From assembly GCF_000021725.1 (NCBI RefSeq), contig NC_012115.1, positions 576,001 through 640,000 of the forward strand: a stretch of 64,000 nt of DNA, in the 5' to 3' direction. Shown piece by piece: positions 49,526 through 58,381 of the stretch. How positions within the stretch are numbered: position 1 is the first letter of the stretch; every line of letters starts with the position of its first letter. The notes under the pieces were generated by a model. It worked only from the letters and a program-made list of their open reading frames with translations. It made no database searches and had not been told where the DNA came from. The position numbers and the translations under genes are program-made. Origin of the DNA: Nautilia profundicola AmH. GTDB lineage: Bacteria; Campylobacterota; Campylobacteria; Campylobacterales; Nautiliaceae.

Positions 49526-51643
49526 ATGTCGAAAACAGAGACTCTTGAAAATAATATCGATCTTGAAAAAGAAATTGATGAAATTGAGAAAGAAGCCATT
49601 GAAGGCAAAGTGGATAAAAATTTAGAAGAAGAGATATTAACCGAGTTAGAAGGGCAGAGAAATTTTAAAAGCGGACCTCTATATTGGTTAATAGCTCTTA
49701 TTGCATTCAGCTGGTCGATTTACCAGCTTTATGTAAGTTATTTTCCGGTTAACTCTACAATTGTAAGAAGTATACACCTGGCATTTGCAATTGTGCTTGC
49801 GTTTTTAATATATCCTGTTGCCAAAAAACCTAAATTTCTTAAAAATATACAGTGGTGGGACTGGATACTTGCTATTGTAGGTGGTCTTGGTGCTGCATAT
49901 ATTGCAATAGATTATGTTGGACTTTCAAACCGTCCAGGAGATTATCTCTTTAGAGATATTGCAATCGGTGTGGTGTTTATGATTATTCTTCTTGAAGCCG
50001 GAAGAAGGGTAATCGGAATTGCCCTTAGTATTGTGGCAATCGTGTTTTTACTTTATGATAAATTCGGACAGTATCTTCCTGAACTTATTTCCCATAAAGG
50101 GGCTTCTATTGAGAAGATTATGGCTCAGATGTATCTGACGACTGAAGGTATTTACGGTGTACCTTTAGGAGTTTCGGCTGGGTTTGTATTCTTATTTGTA
50201 CTTTTTGGAGCACTTCTTGAAAGAGCTGGAGCAGGGGAGTATTTTATAAAACTTGCTTACGCCATGCTTGGTAAATATTCTGGTGGTCCCGCAAAAGCGA
50301 GTGTAGTTGCAAGTGGACTAACAGGTATCATAAGCGGAAGTTCAACAGCAAACGTTGTAACTACAGGTGTGTTTACAATTCCTCTTATGAAAAAAGCTGG
50401 ATTTCCTGCGGAAAAAGCGGCTGCTGTTGAAGTTGCGGCTTCAACAAACGGACAGTTAATGCCTCCTGTAATGGGTGCGGCTGCATTTATTATTGCAGAA
50501 TTTTTAGGTCTTGCATATACCGATGTTATTATAGCTGCAGCAATTCCTGCAATAGTTAGTTATTTGGGACTTTTATATATCGTACATCTTGAGAGTAAAA
50601 AACTCGGACTCAAAGGCGAAGATCCTAAAAACCTGCCTCCGAAACTTAAGACGTTTATCAGTGGACTTCATTATTTGATTCCTGTAATTTATTTAATGTA
50701 TGTACTGATTGTACTTAGACAGTCTGCACAGATGGCGGCGTTTAGCGCGATTTGGCTACTTATGGTTATTATGGTTATACAGTATCCTTTTTACGCACTT
50801 TTTATTGCTAAAAGAAAACTGATAAAAGAAGATTTTATACAAGGGTTTATAGATATTTTCCATGGTATGGTAATGGGTGCGAGAAATATGGTTCCTATTG
50901 CGTTAGCAACAGCTCTTGCGGGTATAGTTGTAGGAAGTATTACACTTACGGGAATAGGACAGGTGCTACTTGATGTGATTGATACACTTTCAAACGGAAA
51001 TATTTTAATAGTATTGCTATTAACAGCGTTTATATCATTAATACTCGGAATGGGGCTTCCTACAACGGCTAACTATATCGTTGTGGCTTCTTTAACTGCA
51101 CCTGTTATGCTTCAACTTGCACAAGATAACGGATTTTTAATTCCGGCGATTGCTGCGCATCTGTTTGTGTTTTATTTCGGTATCTTAGCGGATGATACAC
51201 CTCCAGTAGGTATTGCGGCTTATGCTGCAGCGGGTATTGCAAAATCTGATCCAATTAAAACGGGGCTTCAGGGATTTGCGTATGATATTAGAACGGCTAT
51301 CTTACCTTTTATGTTCTTTTTCAATATGGAAATGCTATTAATAAGCGGTGTAAACGAATGGGATTATAATGAGTTTACTTTTATAAGCGATCCTTTTAAA
51401 ATTGCACTTATATTTGTAACTGCTATGCTTGGAATGTTTAGTTTCTCTTCTGCAACACAAGGGTATTTTATTAAACATACGAATATCATTCAAAGACTGC
51501 TTTTCTTGGCGGCGGTTCCTTTATTTATGTTACCGAATTTGATGGTGGAATATTTAAAACTGCCTAACGAATATGTATCGTATGCAATAGGCTTTGCTAT
51601 TTGGGCATTGATTTATTTCTGGCAAAAAGCTCAAAAAAATTAA
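49526..51643 (+). CDS. TRAP transporter fused permease (TAXI type)
   Basis: 705 residues. A charged cytoplasmic leader (1-48) precedes four helices of the small (Q) subunit, then about twelve helices of the large (M) subunit. TAXI-type features include the SGLTGIISGSSTANVVTTG segment, the GMGLPTTANYIV repeat and ADDTPPVGIAAYAAAGIA. It performs ion-gradient-driven uptake with the receptor encoded 56 bases upstream. The intergenic gap has a CCC…GGG mini-hairpin and T-run that may set the receptor to permease ratio. Confidence 0.92.
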   Translation: MSKTETLENNIDLEKEIDEIEKEAIEGKVDKNLEEEILTELEGQRNFKSGPLYWLIALIAFSWSIYQLYVSYFPVNSTIVRSIHLAFAIVLAFLIYPVAKKPKFLKNIQWWDWILAIVGGLGAAYIAIDYVGLSNRPGDYLFRDIAIGVVFMIILLEAGRRVIGIALSIVAIVFLLYDKFGQYLPELISHKGASIEKIMAQMYLTTEGIYGVPLGVSAGFVFLFVLFGALLERAGAGEYFIKLAYAMLGKYSGGPAKASVVASGLTGIISGSSTANVVTTGVFTIPLMKKAGFPAEKAAAVEVAASTNGQLMPPVMGAAAFIIAEFLGLAYTDVIIAAAIPAIVSYLGLLYIVHLESKKLGLKGEDPKNLPPKLKTFISGLHYLIPVIYLMYVLIVLRQSAQMAAFSAIWLLMVIMVIQYPFYALFIAKRKLIKEDFIQGFIDIFHGMVMGARNMVPIALATALAGIVVGSITLTGIGQVLLDVIDTLSNGNILIVLLLTAFISLILGMGLPTTANYIVVASLTAPVMLQLAQDNGFLIPAIAAHLFVFYFGILADDTPPVGIAAYAAAGIAKSDPIKTGLQGFAYDIRTAILPFMFFFNMEMLLISGVNEWDYNEFTFISDPFKIALIFVTAMLGMFSFSSATQGYFIKHTNIIQRLLFLAAVPLFMLPNLMVEYLKLPNEYVSYAIGFAIWALIYFWQKAQKN

Positions 51644-51722
51644 TTTTCTTCTTTTTTTCTCCTCGTTTACATTTTATTAACTTTGTTATACTATTATTAT
51701 AAAAATTATTAAGGAGCAGCAG

Positions 51723-51959
51723 ATGCTTTTAAATGAAATGATTATTGATGAAAACAATATGGCGTTTATTCCTTCATTAGGTACTTCTTATCAGCTTAAT
51801 AAAACGGCAAGAGAAATTATTGATTTACTTAAACAAGGAAAAACAAAAGATGAAATAGTGAAAATTATAACCGATGAAACCGGAGCCAATTGGAGAGATG
51901 TATATATTGATGTGGAAGATTTTTTTCAAAAACTTAAAGTTTACGGACTTATTCAATGA
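51723..51959 (+). CDS. PqqD-like carrier/chaperone protein
   Basis: 78 residues. The pattern of a short strand, SYQLNKTAREIIDLLKQG, then TKDEIVKII, then DVEDFFQKLKVYGLI is the PqqD/RRE fold that in RiPP pathways binds the leader of a precursor peptide and presents it to a modifying enzyme. AAGGAG precedes the ATG. It overlaps the ATP-grasp gene by four bases (ATGA), which suggests that its partner is that enzyme. No precursor peptide gene is evident beside it, so a role as a carrier in a different pathway is possible. Family call confident; function inferred. Confidence 0.82.
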   Translation: MLLNEMIIDENNMAFIPSLGTSYQLNKTAREIIDLLKQGKTKDEIVKIITDETGANWRDVYIDVEDFFQKLKVYGLIQ

Positions 51960-52966
51960 AAATAGCAATTAGCGGTCTTAACAATACCGATAATCCGGCT
52001 CCGGGTATACCTGTTGCAAAGAGTTTAATGGACGAGCATTCATTAATAGGACTGAGTTACGATCCGAATGAACCTGGTATTTATCAAGGAGTATTTGAGA
52101 AAGTGTATCTTATGCCGTATCCGAGTTTAGGATATGAAGAGTTTAAAAAAAGAATCACCGATATAAAACACAAATCAAATATTGATATGGCTATTCCGAA
52201 TTTAGATGCGGAACTTCCTTTATATATAAAATATCAAAAAGAAATTGAAAAACTCGGAATTAAAACATATTTGCCAAGCCTTGAATGTTTTGAAATGAGG
52301 GATAAAAGTAAACTGCCTGAATTTAGTAAAAAACTTGGCGTCAAACATCCAAAAACCATAGAAGTTGTTTCACTTGATGATTTGATTAAAGCAACTAAAG
52401 AACTCGGTTTTCCGGTTATGGTAAAAGGAAATTATTATAAAGCATATAAAGCTTATAATCTTGATGAAGCAATTGAATTTTATTACAAAATTTCAAATGA
52501 ATGGGGTTTTCCTTTACTTGTGCAAGAAGTTATTGAAGGTAATGAAATAAATTTTGTTGGTATAGGTAACGGTGAAAAACTTATTGCCGGTGTTGGAATA
52601 AAAAAACTTACTACTACCGAGCTTGGTAAGGTTTGGAGTGCGATAAGCATAAAAAACGATGCGCTTTTTAATGCAAGTAAAAAATTTGTGGAAAATGTGG
52701 GATGGAGAGGTGCATTTGAATTTGAAGCAATGAGTAATGGAAAAGATATTTATTTGATAGAAATAAATCCAAGATTTCCTGCATGGGTTTATTTTGCGAC
52801 AATGCTTGGAATTAATATACCAAAAATTATGATTGATTTAGTAAACGGTAAAAAAGTTAGTGAAAATTTTGATTATCCTGTTGAAAAAATGTATGTTAGA
52901 TATGTAGAAGAAACAATGGCTGATTTTAATAAATTTTCAGCTCTTATTTCAAAAAAAGAGATATAA
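51956..52966 (+). CDS. ATP-grasp ligase, carbamoyl-phosphate synthase-like
   Basis: 336 residues. An N-terminal Rossmann-like subdomain (1-105, beginning MKIAISGLNNTDNPAPGIP) is followed by an ATP-grasp fold: FPVMVKGNYY (ATP lysine), FPLLVQEVIEGNEIN and the magnesium-binding IYLIEINPRFPAW. ATP-grasp enzymes join a carboxylate to an amine or thiol through an acyl phosphate. It overlaps the PqqD-like gene and is 14 bases before the PLP decarboxylase gene, so a modification of a carrier-bound or peptide substrate is plausible. The specific reaction cannot be named. Confidence 0.85.
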   Translation: MKIAISGLNNTDNPAPGIPVAKSLMDEHSLIGLSYDPNEPGIYQGVFEKVYLMPYPSLGYEEFKKRITDIKHKSNIDMAIPNLDAELPLYIKYQKEIEKLGIKTYLPSLECFEMRDKSKLPEFSKKLGVKHPKTIEVVSLDDLIKATKELGFPVMVKGNYYKAYKAYNLDEAIEFYYKISNEWGFPLLVQEVIEGNEINFVGIGNGEKLIAGVGIKKLTTTELGKVWSAISIKNDALFNASKKFVENVGWRGAFEFEAMSNGKDIYLIEINPRFPAWVYFATMLGINIPKIMIDLVNGKKVSENFDYPVEKMYVRYVEETMADFNKFSALISKKEI

Positions 52967-52980
52967 ATTAAGGAGTGAAT

Positions 52981-54315
52981 ATGTATGAAAAACCTACAAT
53001 AAACAGAGTTGATTTCGCAATGGCAAGCAAATACGGTAGTCCTCTTAAGACACAAAAAGTAAGAAGTGAAATAGACGGAGTTAGTGTACATGATTTAGTA
53101 AATAAATACGGTTCACCTCTTTTTGTTTTCAGTGAGAGAATTATTGAAGAGAAATATCATGAATTTAAAAATGCGTTTACAAGTAGATATCCGGAGGTGG
53201 AATTTTGGTGGAGTTATAAGACAAATTATTTGGATGCGATTTGTAAAATATATCATAAATTAGGAAGTAAAGCTGAAGTTGTAAGTGAATTTGAATACGA
53301 AAAAGCAAGAAGACTTGGAATAGAAGGTAAAAACATCATATTCAATGGACCTTATAAACCAAAAGATGCTCTTAAAAAAGCTGTAGAGGAAGGCGCTAAA
53401 ATTCACATTGACCACTGGTATGAGATTAATGACCTTGAAGAAATTGCAGAAGAGCTTGGTATTGAGATTCCTGTAGCAATCAGATGTAATATGGATACGG
53501 GAGTGTATCCTCAATGGAGTAGATTCGGATTTAATATTGATAACGGTGAAGCGTATGATGCCGTTAAAAGAATATATGAAGGTAAAAAATTATATCTTAC
53601 AGGTCTTCATTCACATATCGGAACATTTATGCTTAGTGCAAATGCATATGCTAACGAAACGAAAAAATTAATAGAACTTAAAAATAAAATTGAGAAAGAT
53701 TTTGGTTATGAAATTGAATATATCGATGTTGGCGGAGGATTTGCTTCCAAAAACAGACTAAAAGGAGTTTATCAGGCACCTGAAGTTATAGTACCGAGTG
53801 CTGATGAGTATGCAGAAGCTATTACAAATGCTATTTTTGAAACTAATAAAGGAAAACTTCCGAAACTTTATCTTGAAACGGGAAGGGCTTTAATTGACGA
53901 AGCCGGATTTCTACTAACAACGGTGTTTGCAGCTAAAAGAATGCCTGACGGTAAAAAAAGTTATATTGTTGATGCAGGTGTAAATCTTTTATATACGGCA
54001 TTCTGGTACAATTTTGAAATTGCATTAGACAAAAGATATGAAGGATTAAATGAACCGTCTCAAATAAACGGACCACTTTGTATGAATATTGATGTGATTT
54101 CAGAAAACATAATGCTTCCACCTTTAAAAAGAGGAAGTGTTCTTAGTATTTGGCCTGTAGGTGCGTATAATGTAACACAGTCAATGCAGTTTATTAGATA
54201 CAGGCCGAGAATTATTCTGATTGATAAAAATTCAAATACGCATCTTATAAAAGAAGCGGACGATTTAAATTATATTGTAGAAAAAGAAATAATACCTGAT
54301 TATCTAAAAGGTTAA
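52981..54315 (+). CDS. Fold-type III PLP-dependent decarboxylase (LysA/DAPDC-like)
   Basis: 444 residues. Alanine-racemase-fold decarboxylase. The PLP lysine is Lys80 in WWSYKTN, then HSHIGTF, the phosphate-binding DVGGGFAS and ETGRALIDEAG, and a C-terminal beta domain with YNVTQSMQF. Relatives decarboxylate meso-diaminopimelate, ornithine/arginine or carboxynorspermidine. An N-terminal extension of about 35 residues precedes the barrel. Given the neighbours it is unlikely to be the housekeeping lysA. I choose ATG 52981 (AAGGAG five bases before) over GTG 52975. Confidence 0.85.
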   Translation: MYEKPTINRVDFAMASKYGSPLKTQKVRSEIDGVSVHDLVNKYGSPLFVFSERIIEEKYHEFKNAFTSRYPEVEFWWSYKTNYLDAICKIYHKLGSKAEVVSEFEYEKARRLGIEGKNIIFNGPYKPKDALKKAVEEGAKIHIDHWYEINDLEEIAEELGIEIPVAIRCNMDTGVYPQWSRFGFNIDNGEAYDAVKRIYEGKKLYLTGLHSHIGTFMLSANAYANETKKLIELKNKIEKDFGYEIEYIDVGGGFASKNRLKGVYQAPEVIVPSADEYAEAITNAIFETNKGKLPKLYLETGRALIDEAGFLLTTVFAAKRMPDGKKSYIVDAGVNLLYTAFWYNFEIALDKRYEGLNEPSQINGPLCMNIDVISENIMLPPLKRGSVLSIWPVGAYNVTQSMQFIRYRPRIILIDKNSNTHLIKEADDLNYIVEKEIIPDYLKG

Positions 54316-54317
54316 TA

Positions 54318-56342
54318 TTGCATAAGTTAAAGTTTGTTTTTAAACCTTATATTTCTATACTTTTTTTAAGAGATGTAAAAGCGGGGGTTGCTTTATTTTT
54401 ACTTTCTTTTTTATTACCAAGTGTAGGATTCTTAGGGCTGGTAGGAATTATTGCAACAGTATTATTTGCTGAATTTATCAATGTAAGGGATGAGTACTTA
54501 AAATACGGTTTTTATTTGTATAACTCATTACTTGTTGGTATGGGAGTCGGATATTTTTTTGATGTTACGTTTATAACGATATTATTGACTATAATGTTGT
54601 CAATATTAACTTTTTTAGTATCTTTTAGTATTAATAAAGTATTTATTAAATACTCTTTGCCTTTACTTTCGTTACCTTTCGCATTTGTAAGTATGATTTT
54701 TTATTTGGCGAGTTTAAAATATACCGGGCTTTTAAGTAATATTTTATATCGCAGAGCATTATTTGATATACATTTACCTTTTGAAGCTTTTTTTAAATCT
54801 ATGGGAACAATTTTTTTCTTACCTTATACGTTTGCAGGGTTGATTATAGTATTAATAATTTTATTTTATTCGAGAATATTATTTTTATTGGCTTTTATAG
54901 GTTTTTGGTTAGGAGTATGGTTTCATTCGTTTTTTGTACCTTTTCCTCAGGCATTAAATTCACCTTATAACTTTAATTATATTCTAATTGCAATGGCTTT
55001 AGGAGGAGTTTTTTTAATACCGAACATAAAAAACTTTTTTTTAGCAGTTTTAGCCGTGTTTTTATCAATTGTACTTATTGATGCAATGGAAGTGTTTTTT
55101 AATATATATGCACTTCCTGTGTATACTTTACCGTTTAATTTTACTACACTTTTGTTTATCATGATTTTGTATAGTATGGGTTATGTTTATTTCAATTACA
55201 ATATTAAAGGAACACCTGAAAAATCTTTGATTTCCTTTTTGAGTAATTACTATAGATTTGGAGGAAACGATATAAAAATCAATTTACCTTTTACAGGTGA
55301 ATGGTGTGTGTACCAAGCATTCGACGATGAGTGGACACACAAAGGTAAATGGAAATATGCATATGATTTTGTAATCAAAAAAAATGGAAAAACATATGAA
55401 AACGACGGTGTTTTTCTCGAAGATTACTATGCGTTTGGTAAACCTGTGACGGCTCCTGTTAATGGTTATATCATTGCATTAAGGGATGATTTACAAGATA
55501 ATTTTATAGGAAATGTGGATAGAACAAATAACTGGGGGAATTATATTATTATAAAAAGTGATTACGGATATTATGTGGAAATATCACATCTTATGCAAAA
55601 CTCAATTACGGTAAAAGTCGGGGATTATGTAAAAATCGGGGATATTATAGGAAAGTGTGGAAATAGTGGGTATTCTCCGCAACCCCATATTCACATACAG
55701 GTACAAAAATACGGTGTGCTTGGAAGTGAAACGCTGCCTTTTAAATTCATAGATTATATTAAAAACAACAAATTATATTTTTATGATTTGCCTAAAAAAG
55801 ATGAAACAATTGAATCTACAACAGTTGATAAATCTATGAAATTAAGACTGACTTTTATTTTAGATGATAAATTTAAATATGAAATATTAGACAATAAAAA
55901 TAGGATCGGAACAGTTGAATTTTCTGTTAAAATGAACGATAAAGGAGAGTTTTATTTTTTTGATGGTGAAAATAAACTATATTTTTATACTGATGAGAAA
56001 CTTTTTTACTTTTATGAATATGAAGGTAAAGATAGTGTCTTAAAACGGTTATTTAATGTTGCTCCAAAAATTCCTTTGGTAAATAAGGAAGTGGAATATG
56101 AAGACATTTTACCGCCTCAGTTTATATACGGTTTATTTAAAAGAGTTATAATTGAAACCGTATTACCTTTTAATCCTAAATTATTTGCAAAAAAAAGTGT
56201 ATATAAAAAGAATATGCTTAATATAGTTTCCGAATTTGGTGAAGTTGGATTTTCTTTTTATGAAAAAGGATTTGATAAAATAAAATTGAAAAATAATATG
56301 GAATTAAGGAGAATTTATGAAAAAACTGATACTAATAATTAG
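54318..56342 (+). CDS. Urea-transporter-like membrane protein fused to an M23/LytM-like domain
   Basis: 674 residues with TTG start (AAAGG six bases before). Residues about 15-295 form ten or so membrane helices with the urea-transporter-like segment YNSLLVGMGVG. Residues about 315-480 are an M23 (LytM) domain with HxH (His457, His459), SHL (His424) and KYAYDF with Asp350. The metal-binding His expected three or four residues before Asp350 is absent (Tyr/Lys instead; nearest is His341), so the peptidase may be inactive. The last 190 residues are an unassigned beta-rich tail. The orientation suggests the LytM part is periplasmic. Confidence 0.82.
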   Translation: MHKLKFVFKPYISILFLRDVKAGVALFLLSFLLPSVGFLGLVGIIATVLFAEFINVRDEYLKYGFYLYNSLLVGMGVGYFFDVTFITILLTIMLSILTFLVSFSINKVFIKYSLPLLSLPFAFVSMIFYLASLKYTGLLSNILYRRALFDIHLPFEAFFKSMGTIFFLPYTFAGLIIVLIILFYSRILFLLAFIGFWLGVWFHSFFVPFPQALNSPYNFNYILIAMALGGVFLIPNIKNFFLAVLAVFLSIVLIDAMEVFFNIYALPVYTLPFNFTTLLFIMILYSMGYVYFNYNIKGTPEKSLISFLSNYYRFGGNDIKINLPFTGEWCVYQAFDDEWTHKGKWKYAYDFVIKKNGKTYENDGVFLEDYYAFGKPVTAPVNGYIIALRDDLQDNFIGNVDRTNNWGNYIIIKSDYGYYVEISHLMQNSITVKVGDYVKIGDIIGKCGNSGYSPQPHIHIQVQKYGVLGSETLPFKFIDYIKNNKLYFYDLPKKDETIESTTVDKSMKLRLTFILDDKFKYEILDNKNRIGTVEFSVKMNDKGEFYFFDGENKLYFYTDEKLFYFYEYEGKDSVLKRLFNVAPKIPLVNKEVEYEDILPPQFIYGLFKRVIIETVLPFNPKLFAKKSVYKKNMLNIVSEFGEVGFSFYEKGFDKIKLKNNMELRRIYEKTDTNN

Positions 56343-56907
56343 CATTACACTGTCTTTATTTGGATTGGATATTAAAAAAGCTTATTATGAATCATATAAT
56401 TATGAAAAAATGGGTGATTATAAAGATGCTATTAAAGTCTTAATTCCTGTTTATAATAAATACCCAAACGGGTATACGTTAAATTTGAGGCTTGGATGGC
56501 TATTTTATTTGAGTAAAAAATATCAAAATGCTCTTGACCATTATAAAAAAGCGTCATTGGTTGCTCCTTATTCGATTGAAGCGAAACTCGGAATTATGAG
56601 AACATATTTAGCGGCTGGTGATTATGACAATGCATTGAAAGTCGGAGATGTGATTTTAAAAATAGATTATTATAATTATTATGGGAATTATTATGAAATA
56701 GTGTGTTTAATTGCAAAAAAAGAATATAAAACAGCACTTAGTTTAACTAACAAAATGTTAAGTCTTTATCCAACAAGTGTAATTTTTTTGGTACAGCTTG
56801 GAAAAATTTATTACGTAAGTGATAAAACGAAAGCTAAAAAAATTTTTGAAGATGTCCTGATTTTAGATCCGAATAATATAATTGCAAAAGAGTATTTAAA
56901 TAAATGA
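56317..56907 (+). CDS. Secreted tetratricopeptide-repeat protein
   Basis: 196 residues. A signal peptide (about 1-16) is followed by about four to five TPR-like helix pairs (YYESYNYEKMGDYKDAIKVL, YQNALDHYKKASLVAP, DYDNALKVGDVILKI, a further pair, and a last one). It should be a periplasmic scaffold for protein contacts. It overlaps the end of the transporter-M23 gene by 26 bases and the regulator gene by four, so all are translated together. Confidence 0.82.
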   Translation: MKKLILIISITLSLFGLDIKKAYYESYNYEKMGDYKDAIKVLIPVYNKYPNGYTLNLRLGWLFYLSKKYQNALDHYKKASLVAPYSIEAKLGIMRTYLAAGDYDNALKVGDVILKIDYYNYYGNYYEIVCLIAKKEYKTALSLTNKMLSLYPTSVIFLVQLGKIYYVSDKTKAKKIFEDVLILDPNNIIAKEYLNK

Positions 56908-57494
56908 GGATTCTTTGTTTTATTGATTATGATTTAAAAATAGATAAATTTGATGTTGTTTATGCAACAGATGAAGATGATTTTTACGATAAAATTTTAA
57001 ATAAAAAATATGATGTTTTAATTATATCTTTTGAATTTTTTTCGCAATTTGTAAATATAAAAGATTATATTAAAAGCAGTATTATTTTTACAACAGCTTA
57101 TTGTGATACATATATATACAAAAAAGCCCTTGAAGTGGGTGATTTTTGTTATTTGATGCATGAATATGACAAATTGCTTTTAAGGCTTCAATATTTGCAA
57201 AAAAAATTATTAAAATCTAAGTCAACCGTATACAAAAAAGATAATATTTTATATAATTTTAACACCAATGAACTATATATTGATTCTAAACCGGTAAAAC
57301 TCAGTAGTGCTGAAAATGAATTGCTTAAAACTTTAATTAAGAATAAAAACACATATCTTTCAAAAGAAGATATTTTAATGGAATGTGATAGTATTGAAAG
57401 TGAAGCATCCATAAAAGTATTGATATCGCATCTAAGAAAGCTGGGGATTAATATAGAAAATCAAAAAAATTTAGGTTATAAACTTAAGGAGTGA
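56904..57494 (+). CDS. OmpR-like regulator with a degenerate receiver domain
   Basis: 196 residues. The C-terminal about 95 residues are a winged-helix OmpR/PhoB DNA-binding domain (PVKLSSAENELLKTLIKN, then SIKVLISHLRKLG, then a GYKL hairpin). The N-terminal domain has receiver size, but the phospho-acceptor Asp is replaced (DVLIIS), the acidic pocket is largely lost and the conserved Lys is missing. No histidine kinase is adjacent. It may bind DNA without phosphorylation or sense another signal. Overlaps the TPR gene by four bases. Confidence 0.85.
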   Translation: MRILCFIDYDLKIDKFDVVYATDEDDFYDKILNKKYDVLIISFEFFSQFVNIKDYIKSSIIFTTAYCDTYIYKKALEVGDFCYLMHEYDKLLLRLQYLQKKLLKSKSTVYKKDNILYNFNTNELYIDSKPVKLSSAENELLKTLIKNKNTYLSKEDILMECDSIESEASIKVLISHLRKLGINIENQKNLGYKLKE

Positions 57495-57496
57495 TA

Positions 57497-58381
57497 ATGA
57501 AAAAAATTATGCTAAGTAGTATAATCTTTTCCTTTATTGGTGCGACAACCATAACGCCATATATAAGTTTTATCGATTATAGTAAAGATACAAGTAAAGA
57601 TAATGCGAATGTTTATGGATTATATTTATCAAATTTTAAAACACCGTATAAGATTGAAATCGATGCAGAATATATGACTTTAAATTATAAAAACTCTCCT
57701 ACATATAAACAAACAGATTTAACGATTATTTTAAATTATTTTAAAAATAATAATTATATTTACAGAGCAGGAATTCATAATATATTTGCAAGTAATCCTG
57801 AAACTATTACAAGATATATTCCGGGTAATATGATGACACCGTCTACTACAACAACCACTACTAAGTACAACAATACATATGATTTTGTCATATTCGGAGG
57901 ACTAACTTATTATGAATATTTAAAATTTAATACAAAAGTTGATTTTTACTATTCTGATTATCAGCATTTAAACGTATATCAAATTTCCCCTTCTTATGGA
58001 TTTAACTTTGGAAATTACTATTCAAATATCGGGTCTTTTTATTTGCAAGGGAAAATAAATTTTATAAAATTAAGTAACTCTGATGCAGCACCTAAAGATA
58101 ATTATGTAAACGTTGATGTGAAATTTCAAAATTTTAAAGGACCGTGGACTACTACTTTAAAATTAAGTTTAGGTAAAAGTGCTTATAAAGTAGCAGAAGA
58201 TGGTTTTGTTGTTTATAACTTAGGTGACGAGTATAAATCCGCATATTCGTTAAGTGTAAGTAAAAAATTAAAAAATAATGATTATATAACTGGTGGAATA
58301 GAAATTAATACGTTTGAAGAAACTAAAGGTTACGAAGCTTCTTCAACAACATATTTGATAAATTATACACATAATTTTTAA
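57497..58381 (+). CDS. Predicted outer-membrane beta-barrel protein
   Basis: 294 residues. The leader MKKIMLSSIIFSFIGATT is a signal peptide, followed by alternating polar/aromatic strands and a terminal Phe preceded by YTHN, typical of outer-membrane proteins recognised by BamA. A Thr-rich stretch (STTTTTTK) suggests an exposed loop near residue 115. ATG 57497 follows AAGGAG; GTG 57491 would add two residues. It is the last gene of the 51.7-58.4 kb cluster, three bases after the regulator. Strand count and size fit a 12- to 14-strand barrel. Substrate unknown. Confidence 0.75.
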   Translation: MKKIMLSSIIFSFIGATTITPYISFIDYSKDTSKDNANVYGLYLSNFKTPYKIEIDAEYMTLNYKNSPTYKQTDLTIILNYFKNNNYIYRAGIHNIFASNPETITRYIPGNMMTPSTTTTTTKYNNTYDFVIFGGLTYYEYLKFNTKVDFYYSDYQHLNVYQISPSYGFNFGNYYSNIGSFYLQGKINFIKLSNSDAAPKDNYVNVDVKFQNFKGPWTTTLKLSLGKSAYKVAEDGFVVYNLGDEYKSAYSLSVSKKLKNNDYITGGIEINTFEETKGYEASSTTYLINYTHNF

